64,000 nt of DNA. Source: Pogostemon cablin (taxonomy: Eukaryota > Streptophyta > Magnoliopsida > Lamiales > Lamiaceae). Within the stretch, counting starts at the first letter, position 1, and each line of letters opens with the position of its first letter. The translations under genes and the position numbers were made by a program. The stretch is from contig CM042985.1 in the NCBI GenBank assembly GCA_023678885.1, positions 7,056,985 to 7,120,984 on the forward strand, given 5' to 3'. The notes beneath the pieces were generated by a model that was given only the letters and a program-made list of their open reading frames with translations, searched no databases and was not told where the DNA came from. Below are positions 24,931-35,933 of this stretch, piece by piece.

Positions 24931-26080
24931 TGTAAGCACCTGAATTTTATTGCATATTAAAGGAAAATATGTGGCAAATTAATGCAATAATTATCAATTA
25001 ATTATTTATTTATTAAGAAATTTAAATAAATTAATTTCTAAAATAGATTAATAAATAATTGATAATTAATTTAAAACCCAATAAATTGAAGGGGGTTTAA
25101 ATTAAATAAGGCAAGTCCAAGACAAATAAGTCTGACTTGAGGCCTAAGCAAGTGGAAGGCCCAAGCCCATAGGATTAGGTTAAATTTGAACCAATCAGAA
25201 TGCGAGTTATTTATGGGGCATCCTCTGCCTTCACCTATATAAAGAGTCCTCCTCCATTCATTCCACACACTAAAACATCTGAAAACACAGATGCTTCTGA
25301 AGAGATCAAGAATACGAGCAGTCCTCCCTTGATATCTTCAATCATCTTCAAGTCAAGAACCGCCTCCGATCAGAGATCAAGCTGCCAAGCCCTCCGATCC
25401 GTTGTTCTTCCAGTCATCTGCCTACGATCAGAGATCAAGCTGCCAAGCCCTCCGATGCCAAGCCCTCCGATCCGTTGTTCTTCCAGTCATCTGCCTACGA
25501 TCAGAGATCAAGCTGCCAAGCCCTCCGATCCGGCGTTCTTTTAGCCAACCGCCTCCGATCAGAGATCAAGTTGCCAAGCACTCCGATCCGGCGTTCTTCC
25601 AGCCAACCGCCTCCGATCAGAGATCAAGCTGTCAAACCCTCCGATCCGGCGTTCCTCCAGCCAGTCGCCTCCGATCAGAGATCAAGCTGCCAAGCCCTCT
25701 GATCCGGCATTCTTCCAGCCAACTGCTTCTGATCAGAGATCAAGTTGCAAAGCCCTCCGATCCGGCATTCTCTCCAGTCAACGTTCAATCCGAATAAAGG
25801 TTCGACGCCTCCGGATCAACGTCAAGACTACACATTCGAGCTCGGACAAGCTTAATCCGAAGATCCGGCTCAGCACACAGCGTCGTCAACACATTCAGCG
25901 CCGTCAACACACATTCCAGTCAACAAGTCAAGCCAATCCAAATTGGTTCGAGAGAAGAATCAGAGGATTGATTGGAGATTGTAACCTGCTTACATACTCT
26001 TTCAAATTAAATTCTTTCGAATTGTTTTTGTAATTCACTTTTGTGTTTATTCATCCATAAATACAAAATTTGTTGTTACA
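24931..26080 (+). repeat. 3' LTR of retrotransposon 2
   Basis: Paired with 21571-22646. It contains seven copies of the 58-bp minisatellite (core at 25368, 25426, 25499, 25557, 25615, 25673, 25731); one interval is 73 bp because of a 15-bp partial repeat. This explains nearly all the 74-bp length difference between the LTRs. Confidence 0.95.
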
Positions 26081-26275
26081 GAGATCATTTTACAGTTTTT
26101 TTAATTAGTTATCACTTTCGCTATAAAATGTAATCATTTTTCATTTAAACTATAAATTGTTCATGAAATAACATTTTCACTTTTTATTAAATTGAGTCAC
26201 TTCTCATTATAAAAAGTATTACTTTTTATCCCTCTCAGATAAACTCTTATATGAGACGATCTCACACAAGTATGT

Positions 26276-26777
26276 AGACCTGAATGAGTTGGACGGCGTC
26301 AACGACGACGGCGTCCCTGCCGAGAATTCTATTCCTGACGAAGGCGTCCCTGCCGAGAATCGTATTCCTGACGAAGGCGTCGACGACGGTGTCCCTGCCG
26401 AGAATCCTGTTCCTGAAGCTGTCGAAGCCAGATCCTCCAAACTCTCGTAAATGCGCTGAATCTCCATTAATAAGGTTTCTCTAATATCGGTATGTATTGT
26501 TGCAAATTACCATTTAACATTATCTAATCTAGGATCACGTAAATTTTAGCTTTAAATAAATCGTAATAATAAATCATTATAAGTATGAAATAATGAGTGT
26601 GAATTTTATGAACAATAAAATAAAGAGTGCACCTGAACAATTTTAATCGTTAGATTACTTTTTAATTTATTTCACACTATTAAATAATATAATTAATTTT
26701 ATTTTTTAAAAAACTACTCACTATCTCTATTTTAACCTATACATACAATGCACCGAATGCACCCCACAATGACCCTA
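26276..26777. other. Spacer with a short GC-rich repeat (26285-26420)
   Basis: Four copies of a CCTGCCGAGAATYCTATTCC-like unit (about 26312-26414), alternating with GACGAAGGCGTC, give short open frames on both strands (Ser/Thr/Gly-rich). The composition contrasts with the AT-rich surroundings. It may be a scrap of coding or organelle-type repeat; no gene is claimed. Confidence 0.4.
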
Positions 26778-27075
26778 CAATAAGACAAATTCTCTTGTGA
26801 GATGCTATTTACATGAGACGGTTTGAGACGTGTTAAAGTATGTCTATTATTTAGATAAGGTATGTTTAATGGTTGTAGAGTATGTTTTCTAAAATATGTT
26901 GGATTATGCATTAAAGTATGATTTCAGCGTGTTATAATATAATTTATTATTAAATACTTTAACTACAAATAAGCATACTCTAATTCTACACTAGACATAC
27001 TTCAGTGATGGATCGGCCCGTCTTAAACTAATATCCCAAATAATCCGTCTCACAGGAGAGTTTATCGTACAATAA
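26778..27075. mobile_element. TIR element with TGAGACGG-type ends
   Basis: The left end contains CTTGTGAGATG and CATGAGACGGTTTGAGACG, and the right end CCCGTCTTAAACTAAT and CCGTCTCACAGGAG, in inverted orientation around AT-rich DNA. It resembles the ends of the split element at 21550/26275. Exact borders and target duplication are unclear. Confidence 0.4.
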
Positions 27076-27439
27076 AATATTATAAGAAAAATTATTATTA
27101 AACCCATTTCTAGCCGTAAAATAAACGATGAAAAAGTAGTATTACATGTAGAACGAATTTTTTTTCCCCTAAATGATACTCCAAGTATTTTGTGTATTTT
27201 TGCGGAGTTTATCAAAATTTATATTTTATGTAATCCTATTAAATAAAAAAATAATTTCAAATATTTTAATAAAAAAAGACAAAGACTTGTGTGAGACCGT
27301 CTTACTTTCGCATAATATAATGACTTACATCTAATTAGGGAGTCCCGCTACACGATTTACATTTATTTTTTAGTAGATAAAACCCACATAAATCAATCAG
27401 TTTATCTTCATGAGCCACATACAACACTAATACAACTAC

Positions 27440-27735
27440 TAACTATACACTATATTATTATATCTCTCAACTTAGTACACATTAAATTATTATATTTCTT
27501 AATCTCCGTACAAACAGTAAACATAACTCTTTTCATAGATGGATAAAGTATAAATTTATTATATTTCTCAACTTAGTACACATTAAATTATTATATTTCT
27601 TAATCTTCATACAAACAGTAAACGTAACTCTTTTCATAAATGGAGGAAGTATAAATTTTTAACTCTTTTCATGGAGGAAGAAGTATAAATTTTTAACTCT
27701 TTCATAGATGGAGGAAGTATAAATCGTCCGCTTCT
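27440..27735. repeat. Imperfect tandem repeats
   Basis: A unit of about 100 bp (tatttctcaacttagtacac...acagtaaacrtaactcttttc) occurs twice, then about 38-bp pieces containing CATAGATGGAGGAAGTATAAA occur three more times. Non-coding. Confidence 0.65.
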
Positions 27736-27995
27736 AAGATGTTAATTTTTACTATTTTTGGCATATGGTTCAATGTATCCATTTTCATTATTAGTAAAAA
27801 AAATACACTATATGGCTTACCTACCCACTTTATATATAATAATAATACTCCTTAATTCACGAAATGAACCTATTAAAACTAGGGAGTAATTTTTTTAAGG
27901 CGAGGCGAAATAGGGAAAGAAAAAAGGCATGAGATAAAATTTTGTTTTCGCGAGAGAGTAATATCCATTCCTGTCTATATAGGCTATATCCCAGG

Positions 27996-28571
27996 TAAGG
28001 ATGACAATAGTAGGGTACCCGTTTATTTTGGGGTACTTGTACCCGTATCCGATTAAAATAATAACTACCCGTATTCGTATCCGTAACATTTAAAAAATTT
28101 ATTAGGGTATCTGTACTCGTCCCATTAACATTTATCAATACCTGCGGGTACCCAGACCCATTTAATATTAATTTTTATATATATATTTATATTTTTTATT
28201 GTCTAAATAAGTATAATAATAAAAATTACATTATTATTAATTAAATATAAAATAAGTATAATATAAATTGTATTATTTTAAATAAATATTTAATAAATAT
28301 GATTAAATAAAACTTATAACTATTTATTAAATATATAAAATATCTTATCATATATAAATTATATAATATATATTAAATTTTATAAAAAAAATATATATAA
28401 TATGGTTACCCGCGGGTATTTTAGGCATTACTCGTACCCGTCCTAAACCCTAATGGTATTTTTCACAACTATCCGTACACGTCCCAAACCTGTTTACAAC
28501 TACCCGTACCTTACCCATTAGAATTCGGGTAGATCGGGTACTCGAAAATACCCGTCCTATTGCCATCCCTA
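27996..28571 (+). mobile_element. hAT-like non-autonomous element, complete
   Basis: Ends TAAGGATGACAATAGTAGGG and CCTATTGCCATCCCTA are inverted repeats. The flanks are ATCCCAGG (27988-27995) and ATCCCAAG (28572-28579), a 7/8-matching 8-bp duplication as expected for hAT. Subterminal GGGTACCCG and GGTACGGGTA motifs occur on both sides of an AT-rich core. The right end lies 190 bp before the start codon of the calcium uniporter gene, so it may form part of its promoter region. Confidence 0.8.
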
Positions 28572-28760
28572 ATCCCAAGTAGACAACGTAGTCGACCCGC
28601 TTTCGGACCGTGTTCGGGCCCGTCCCCCACACCTACTTCGTTTCTCTTTCTTCAAAATACGCCAATCTCATCTTGGGAAGTTGGGAACTCTCTTATTTAT
28701 TCAACCGTAGTCGCCTATTGAACAACACTCTGGAACTAATATCAGAAATTGTTCACCAAT

Positions 28761-30518
28761 ATGTGGAGATATTCAGCTAACAATCTGTTGATACGTGCGT
28801 TCAGATTCACGCCTGTTGGATCCGCCCGCCCCGTACCCGTTTCATTTTCCGCTATCCGTTGCTACGGATTCCTGGGCTCGTATTTTAATCGGCACTGCAG
28901 CGGCGCCGCCGGAGATGTCGGCGGCGGCACCGAGAACGTTATGACGTATGCGGAGGCTAAGAGATTGATGAGACTAGTGAATGTGGAGTCGCTGAAGGAT
29001 AAGCTAGGAATGGAGGAGAAGGAGGTGATCTCCTACGACGAGCTCTTGAAATCCTGTGAGAGCATCGGCGTCGCTAAGTCGAAGGCGGAGGCCGCCGCCT
29101 TCGCCAGAGTTCTCGATGAAGCCGGCGTCGTTTTGCTCTTCCGGGATAAAGTGTATCTCCACCCTGATAAGGTTTGTATTCTCAAAGACTCTTGTATTTG
29201 TGGGTGGGTGAATTGATTTGAGATTTTGTAGGGTAAGATTAAAGTGTTGATATCGTGATTTTTTAATGCGGGTTTATTAAAGGGGAAAGTTAATCAGATT
29301 GAACCCCATGCCCTAAGCTTATGTGACAGAAATAGTGGACTAGTCATAAGATCTAAGAATAGAATTTGTTTGAAACTTGTTGGGAGTATGATTTCTTGCC
29401 TTGTCTATTTCGAGATACTTTTGATTGATATGTATGATCAATGAGTTCATCTGAAGTTCAGCCAATATTTAGAACTAAAAAATGGGCGATAAAGAAGAGT
29501 TCATTGAGCTCCAGAGAGAGAAGATAGAATATGATTCAGTGTTGCTGAAACCTTTTTGTTAAAGATTGATACCTTGAAAAGGACTTATTAGATTCTTGAT
29601 AGGTTGTTCACTCAGCATCTTGAGCTCTCAATGCACTTTCTTTGAAGAATCGTAAGATAAGCATACTAGCCTACGAGGGTACCCCGTGTTGAAATGTAAA
29701 GCTTAAACCGCGCTCTAGCCCTCAATTTAATAATTGAGGGCGGTGCGATTAAACTCCTGACCTTTAATTAGACTATGGCTCATATATGTTAGATGAGATA
29801 GTTATTCGATCCTATAGCATTATCTTTTATAATTTGTACATGAGAAGAGTAGTGCCCTTCTATTCTACTGGATACTTTAGAATATCTAATAGCTGTGAAA
29901 ATTGCTGAGAACTTTCCGTTAATGATTCTGAAGTTCTTGAACTCAGTGACTGGATATGATTTCAAGATTATCAGTTAATTTCACATCACACAACTGAGAA
30001 TATGGCTGAACATGCTTTGATGACTCATTCTTCAGGTTGTTGATTTGGTTCGGAAGGCAGTACCACTTGCACTCTTACCAGAAGACGACCCAACCAAAGA
30101 GGAGCTCGCAAAGCTGCAGGAGCAGAAGGATGAAATCGACATACTGGCACACAAGCAAGTGCGTCGGGTATTGTGGACTGGATTGGGTCTTGCTGTTGTC
30201 CAAGTCGGACTCTTCTTTCGTCTGACATTCTGGGAATTCTCTTGGGACGTGATGGAGCCAATTGCATTCTTCACAACCACAACAGGGATAGTCATAGGCT
30301 ACGCCTACTTCTTGGTCACTTCAAGAGATCCAACCTATCAAGACCTTCTCAAGAGGCTCTTCCTCTCGAGGCAAAGGAAGCTTATTAAGAAGTATAATTT
30401 TGACATTCAGAGATTCATGGAGTTGCAGACAAAGTGCAAACATGATTCGTGTGCATCCATCAAAAGGCGAACGGGGGTCGATTTGAAACCGGAGGATCTC
30501 ATACATGATCATCGATAA
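28761..30518 (+). CDS. MCU: Mitochondrial calcium uniporter (MCU) family protein
   Basis: Pore-forming subunit of the inner-membrane calcium uniporter, which lets Ca2+ enter the matrix down the membrane potential. Two exons: 28761-29171 (137 codons, ATG at MWRYSANN, donor AAG|gtttgt) and 30036-30518 (acceptor ttcttcag, stop TAA), joined in phase 0 to 297 residues, a normal plant MCU length. The first 40 residues are Arg/Ser-rich without acid residues, like a mitochondrial presequence. Residues 50-140 are the matrix N-terminal domain. A coiled coil (KEELAKLQEQKDEID) precedes the first membrane span (about 182-202). The selectivity motif WDVMEP is at 207-212, with the pore residues Asp208 and Glu211 of the D-x-x-E type. 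Then comes a second span (about 211-231) and a basic C-terminal helix. Plants usually have several MCU paralogues; which one this is was not determined. A hAT element sits 190 bp upstream. Confidence 0.95.
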
Positions 30519-31204
30519 TATTGGATCATCCACCTGCTTCAACTTTGATCTTTGACATAAATCTATATCCTAATCCATTATAAAAGCTTCATCTAGGGAA
30601 TTCATTAGGTTGGCTCAGCCAACTATGGAATAGAGGTTAAGAATTTTTGTACATTTTTCCTCTATTCTAAGAAACAGATCTGACCCTGTAATTTGCTGAA
30701 GATTCTAACCATTTTGATGTCATATTTGATTTCATAACACACTGCAAACTTTTTTTATTGTTCACTTGGTTGGATTTTTCCATTTGCTTCTTAAATGGAT
30801 TGAGGATATAAAGGGAAGCTAAATCTAATCGGTATTTGGGGTATTGTTTTTGTGTATAGAGGTTTTCTTATTTTAAATTACTAAATATTAATTTAAAAAA
30901 AATGTTGGATGAAAGTTTGAGAAAAATGAAAGTTATTTGGTAAAATATTTTGTTGGAAAATGAAATTAAAAAGAGAAATAAATGAAAAATCCTATAAGCA
31001 TCCGCATCTAATTTTGCCATGCCACAACCCACTAGTGTTCAAGTTTGACTATCAAAGAAAGTGTCTACGTTTGAGAAAGATTCAGCGGTCAAATTTATAC
31101 TATCAAATACTAATAAATTCAATTAATATTCAATAAAATTGACTAACCTACACCTCATAAATTTAGTATTAATTTAAAATTTATTAATATATACATAAAA
31201 ATAT
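30519..31204. other. 3' flank of MCU gene and spacer
   Basis: Probable 3' UTR to about 30750, then AT-rich DNA with no exon signal. Confidence 0.5.
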
Positions 31205-31425
31205 TATAAAAAAAAGACAATAACTTGGATGAGAACGTCTCACATAAAGGTTTACATGAAACGAATAAAAAGTGATAATGCTATTTTATGAACAATTTAC
31301 AATATAAATAAAAACTGATAATCTTTCATAGCGAAAGTGATAATGTTGTATAGTGAAAGTGATAACTAATTTTAAAAGTGTAAAATGATCTCACGTGACA
31401 TGGTCTCACGCAATAATTATCCGAA
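31205..31425 (-). mobile_element. TIR element related to the one split by retrotransposon 2
   Basis: The left end GATGAGAACGTCTCAC and right end GTCACGTGAGATC/GGTCTCACGC are inverted. Internal repeats of AAAGTGATAATG/AGTGATAACT match 26081-26200 in inverse orientation. Non-coding. Confidence 0.55.
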
Positions 31426-32230
31426 TATAAAATTATACTTCTTCTATCTCAGAGAAGTTTTACTCTTTTAATTTTAATTTTGGTCTATCTCACAAATTTT
31501 TTACTTCTTTTGAAGTATAAAAAAATTAAAATAACAATCCTCTTACATACACTTTATTTTACAAAGAAAAAATAAAAAAAACATTCCTACTTAACATATC
31601 TAAAATATTTTATTATTTACTTATTTTTTAAAAAAATATCCATGCTCAAGTTGAACTTTTTTTAATTAAAATAATACTTTTTTAATTACACTTTAATCTC
31701 CATGCTCAAGTTGAACTTTTTTTGAGATGAAGATAATAAATCAAACAGAGAGAGGAATTGAGTAATGTTGCTAGAAAGGATGCATTCATCAAATAGTAGT
31801 ATTAAAAGTAAAATTTAAATTATACGACAGATAATTTATTAATTTTTTTATATAGGAGTTAATATTGATTTTCTCATACGTATAGTACTTTAATGAGAAT
31901 AGTAAGCTTTTATATTATGCAATTCATACTATTTATGAGAACATCCACAATTATTACCCTCCTACTCCTTTTGACAAAAGAAGAAGATTTCATTAATGGG
32001 GTTAGAAGCAGCCTGCACTAGATGGCTACTCCAACTCTGAAGTAAATGGATGCCCCCCTAAGAATTTATTTGTATCAATTTTCTTATGATTTAATAATAT
32101 ATAGTAGTTTGTTAACGTTACATTTCTAATTTCTAACGTCAATACATTTTTTCTCACTATTATTCTTAAATGTTTCTTAATATCTAAGTTATAAACGTTA
32201 AATTTCAAACAAATTAAAATCTTGAAAACT

Positions 32231-32282
<52 letters not shown>

Positions 32283-32463
32283 CCTTTCTTTTCTTTTTTG
32301 GGTTCTTATGTCGTACAGTTATTTTCGGTACCACCTGCTCCACTTAATTTCATTACCCTGATTATTTATATTTAATTAGGTGCATTGAAAATTGATATAA
32401 AAGTTTATCAATCTATATATTATAGGGGTAATTATTGGGTGACCACGGGTCACCAATGATCCT
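31426..32463. other. AT-rich spacer with (AT)n tract
   Basis: Contains a 45-bp (AT)n tract at 32235-32278 and a repeated phrase TCCATGCTCAAGTTGAACTTTTTTT (near 31640 and 31690). No gene supported. Confidence 0.5.
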
Positions 32464-32760
32464 CTATATTATAGATATTTTATTTTCGAAGAAAGTAACG
32501 AGCATTTTCAAATCATTGAAAGACACAAGGGAGTTTTGAGGAATTATAAGTCTTAAAGAATGAATATTCATTGAAAGAGTTAAAACTTGCAAGTTGAAAC
32601 CATTCCAACAACTGGAGTTGAGAAGCAACTCTGGAATATCCAGAGAAACGAAAGTCGCTCTCAGCGAATCATCGAGATCCATGGACATGTTCCCACAAAT
32701 GACAACCATAAATAAACTCACTCTGTTTCATGGCTGAAGTCTTTTATCTCAGACCATCAT
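32464..32760 (-). pseudogene. Possible leucine-rich-repeat (F-box type) gene fragment
   Basis: The minus-strand frame of 85 codons includes LRATFVSLDIPELLLNSSCW and LQVLTLSMNIHSLRLIIP, with leucine spacing like the degenerate LRRs of plant F-box/LRR proteins. There is no F-box, no clear start and no partner exon, so it is read as a remnant. It lies just downstream of FHIT and might overlap its 3' UTR. Low confidence. Confidence 0.3.
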
Positions 32761-32902
32761 ACATCCGAAAGATTATAATCTAACTAGGAGAACACTAATA
32801 TGTAATGTAGGTTAGGAAAAGTATGAACTGTGTTACAAAAACTGAATATGATATCAAATGGTTGGAGTAGGTTTAGGGGAACTGTGGATAGGAGAATTTT
32901 TC

Positions 32903-35156
32903 TTACAGGAAAATCTTTCTGTATTCGTCTGCCTCTTCAGTCATCTCTTCCATGCTTCTATCTTTCCTCTCTTTATCAAGATCAAGTTTCTGCTTCAATT
33001 CCTTCTCCTTCTCATCTATCTGTTCAAATATTAGTTGCAGAAGAAAAAAACAAAAAAACAAAAACTGGATAAAACTATAGGCTAGACTGTCTTACAGCAT
33101 CGTAGATCTCGTCGTTTTTTTCAAAATCACCACCTTTCCGCGGGAGTATGTGAATGTGAACATGAGGAACGGTTTGTCCAGCCTGTGGCCCATCCTAAGG
33201 TGACAAACAAACGTCCAGAAGTAAGGACTTAAAAGGAACTAGACTACCAAGTGTTGTTCATATAAGTTTTTTTTTTTCCAGCTTCCAAATGTAGTCTAAG
33301 CGTTTTAGCTAGGTATCAATTCTACTGGTGCATATTTTTGATTATTCAGATCTTTGTCCATGTATGAGGATTAAACAAGAAACAAAAAAACAATAATTTC
33401 ATTCGATAGATTTCCAAAAGGCTGAGTTTTTTGACTGGGGATTTAATCACAGGTAAACAAAAGCCAAACAGTCTCAGTTAGAAACAGGGCAAAGGCTAAA
33501 TGTAAGGTTGATATGTTTGAACTCCACATCTTTTGGAAGGCAAATTCTAGGTTGATTATATGTTCATTTGCAAGAATGGAATAATTTAAACTACCATATC
33601 TAACATTGTATTGTGTTTAGGGAGCTCAAGACGTAAATGAAAAAGGGACTCAATAAGAGCATGAACTACATTCAATATCATATACAGTGACTTGAAAATC
33701 AAAAGAAAGCAAAGGGATGAAATAAGTATGAAAGAAAAAGGTTAAGATTGCATCTAATGCAGTTCTTTGTCTTACTTGTATTGCAAATGTTAGTGAAGAT
33801 GCCTTATGATATGACTCAAGCTGGCGCCCGATCTTCTGAGCCGTAAGCCACAGATCACTAGTTTCATCAGAAGTAAGATCAACGAAGCGCTGTACATCAC
33901 GCCTCGGGCAGACAAGCACATGTGTCTTGTGTTAAGTTAACAAAATAAGATAATTTGAATGTAAAGGGCACCAATTGGCAATGTTCCTTCTTCTCTATTG
34001 TCATGGGTGTTATTGAAGGAAAACAGTGCATATATTCAAGCAAATCATTAACTCCACTTATATATTTTTCAATCGTATATTATAAACTATTAAAAAACAG
34101 TTTTTCCTTATTTAAATATGAAAATTTCATTGCAACAGTCACTTCTTCTGCATAAACTAGGAAGTTTCTTGATAACCAGGGTTATTCGCCAAATCAAAAC
34201 CTACAAGATCTCACAAATAAGCAGCCCGTGAACTCATTTAAGTCCAAGGACGTTCACGCAATTGCTTCCAGATATTTAAAGTTAGCATGCAAAACTTTTT
34301 CAAATAACTGTATTTGATGCCTAACCAAAGAATGCCAATTGATCTACATTGCCATCAAATGCCGACAGAGGAAAGGATATGACCTGCAGGAAAAAAAGAA
34401 GCAGACACAGGCTATGATCAATAAAACAGCAATTAAGGAGATACAAAACATGAAGTTTTAACAAATCTGATTACAGTAAATTTAAACTATTCAAATTAAC
34501 TACTGATTTTGTATCACATCACCAGCTACGTATACAGGAGTCAATACGATGAATACTAAATGACACCACCAAGATACCAAGATTAAGATGAATAACTAAA
34601 ATTTTCAACAAAAAATTATAATTAGGTTTCTGATTGATCAGAAAAGTAGCATCACAAGTTCAAAAAGAGAATAACCACGTATCAGTAATCAGAGACACTC
34701 ACTGAAAATCTTCACTAGATAACACATAAAAAAAATGGGATCGAAGATGCATACCGGGAAGAAGAGGGCGTAGATTAACCATCGCGTACGAGAATTGAGT
34801 AGAATAGAACACTTCTTTAGGGTTGATTTTGTACGGACCAAATGTATAACTCTCAGAGTCCATCTGAACCTAGAAGTTCAATTGAAAATTAATGACAAAA
34901 AAGGAATTCATAGTAGGCACAATCGTTCTAGCTTTCAACGTATCGACGTAATTAATAAGGGGTAAACTTAGAGAAGATGAAAAAAACTTGCCTTACAAGA
35001 GCGGTGGCTAAAGGAGGAGGAGCTTCTCGGCGGAGGAAAAGCCGGCGAGAGCGACGGAGAATAATGGCAGTGGAAGATAGTGGGCGTGGTGGAATGAAGG
35101 TGAAGAAATGAGGAGAGAGAACAACGGGACGAAAGGAAAGGCGGAAACTTTAACAT
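32903..35156 (-). CDS. FHIT: FHIT-type HIT hydrolase (Ap3A hydrolase / adenylylsulfatase)
   Basis: Hydrolyses dinucleoside polyphosphates (Ap3A) and, in plant homologues, adenosine 5'-phosphosulfate. Core exons on the minus strand: 34863-34755 (MDSESYTFGPYKI...NLRPLLP + G), a 3-nt exon 34383-34381, 33921-33776 (VLVCPRRDVQ...SLTFAIQ), 33194-33096 (DGPQAGQTVP HVHIH ILPRKGGDF) and 33019-32903 (IDEKEKELKQ..., stop TAA). The product is 157 residues with the histidine triad at about 97-101 and the usual helical Lys/Glu-rich tail, full length for the family. The second and third exons restore the conserved PGHVLVCPRR only if GTC at 34381-34383 is used; the following intron starts ATATCCTT and ends AC, as in U12-type introns. 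An upstream exon (35156-34992, Ser/Pro-rich) can add an organelle transit peptide through a GC-AG intron. Head to head with YCF54. Confidence 0.92.
34381..34383 (-). other. Putative 3-nt microexon of FHIT, next to a U12-type intron
   Basis: On the minus strand a strong pyrimidine tract and tgcag precede GTC, and ATATCCTTTC (consensus U12 donor) follows at once (34380-34371). The U12 intron would end at 33922, with TTAACTTAAC placing a branch A 10 nt from the terminal AC. Splicing G|GTC|AT gives Gly-His, the conserved pair before VLVCPRR. Confidence 0.65.
34992..35156 (-). CDS. Alternative 5' exon of FHIT coding a transit-like peptide
   Basis: ATG at 35156 starts MLKFPPFLSSRCSLSSF..., 55 codons rich in Ser, Pro and basic residues with no acidic residue, as in plastid or mitochondrial targeting peptides. 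The frame stays open upstream to another ATG at 35228. The exon can end AAG|GCAAGT, a perfect GC-type donor, and joins the FHIT frame in phase 0 at 34863 (or six bases earlier). A competing GT donor four bases upstream would break the frame and leave only the cytosolic start. Confidence 0.5.
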
Positions 35157-35555
35157 TAGTGAAGAACAGAAGGTGGCGCGTGGTGGTCTTTCTCGAAAGC
35201 GTACGTATAAACCCACTAATGCATCCATGAACCAAAGTCGTGCATCAACAACACTTTAATAAGAATTAGGGCCAATTAGCAAAAAATCTTTGCCAACAAT
35301 GAGATAACTTGTGATCAATTTTAATCAAATTTGAAATTTTGAATTAAAATACTCTTATCGATTTTACCGATAGAGCATCAAGACCAACGCGTATCGATCG
35401 GTTCGTCTGTGGATCGACATCTGGACCAACGCATATCGATGGGAGACTGACAGTTATAGACACCTGGATCGACTTACATCGGGGTCGGCTCGTCGGTGGA
35501 GGACCGATAGCCACGGACACCCAGGCGGGCGCATGTGGCGTGGGATCACCTGTTC

Positions 35556-35655
35556 CCCCACCTGTTTCATCTAGTGTTTCACGAGATGGGGTGGATGGGG
35601 TGGGGTACAAGTGTCTCATTCCCCATCCCGTGAAACACGAGATGAAACCGGTGGA
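35556..35655. repeat. GC-rich imperfect inverted repeat between FHIT and YCF54
   Basis: Left arm about 35557-35591 (CACCTGTTTCATC..GTGTTTCACG.GATGGGG), right arm about 35621-35654 (its near complement), loop about 29 nt. It lies in a GC-richer island (35350-35660) containing several GGATCGAC/CGATCGGT motifs within the shared 5' region of the two divergent genes. Its function is unknown; it may be an inserted foldback element or a regulatory structure. Confidence 0.6.
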
Positions 35656-35933
35656 GGAACAAGGAATTTGTATTGGGCGCAATTGACAAAATAAAATAGA
35701 TGTATTTTAAATAATTTAATTAGAGAAAATGAATAAAATATTTCACATTATTAATTTAAGTGTTATTACTTTTTTAATTTAGAAAGCAAATGCAGAGATA
35801 AGGAGCATGATTACAGAAGCGAGATAGTGATAAGGTTGTTCGTTCATTCCATTTCCCTCTTGTATTCTTCCTCCACTTCTCTATCTTCTCCGCTCCATTC
35901 TTACAACTGATTCAAGATTGAATCTTCTCAGCC

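Larger units (their letters stand above)
21571..26080 (+). mobile_element. Complete Gag-only LTR retrotransposon 2 (TR-GAG type), plus sense
   Basis: LTRs are 21571-22646 (1076 bp) and 24931-26080 (1150 bp), both TGTAAGCACC...TTGTTACA. They are flanked by a perfect 5-bp duplication GAGAT (21566-21570 and 26081-26085). The order is primer site (22652-22669), gag (22718-23914), mini-hairpin array, purine tract (GCGAGGGGGCATT) and 3' LTR. No pol genes are present. The first 430 bp of the two LTRs differ at about 15 positions, roughly ten times more than in retrotransposon 1, so it is older. LTR ends and internal region are clearly homologous to retrotransposon 1. Confidence 0.95.
21550..26275. 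mobile_element. TIR element (GTGTGAGA..GTCTCAT ends) split by retrotransposon 2
   Basis: The left part 21550-21570 (GGTGTGAGATTATGTCTCATGTGAGAT) and right part 26081-26275 become continuous when the retrotransposon and one GAGAT copy are removed. The right end carries the inverted counterpart (ATGAGACGATCTCACAC). Related sequence with repeated GTGATAA motifs is at 31205-31425. The class is not determined. Confidence 0.55.

Noticed and set aside
28450..28632. 60-codon minus-strand frame upstream of MCU
   Set aside because: Falls across the end of the hAT-like element and the MCU promoter; no motif.
34317..34383. A larger FHIT exon at 34383-34317 following the strong acceptor
   Set aside because: Reading on past GTCAT meets a stop after about ten codons and loses the conserved VLVCPRR; the U12 donor explanation fits the protein far better.
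35344..35682. 112-codon minus-strand frame between FHIT and YCF54
   Set aside because: Lies in the GC-rich foldback region, has no domain and overlaps the likely bidirectional promoter.
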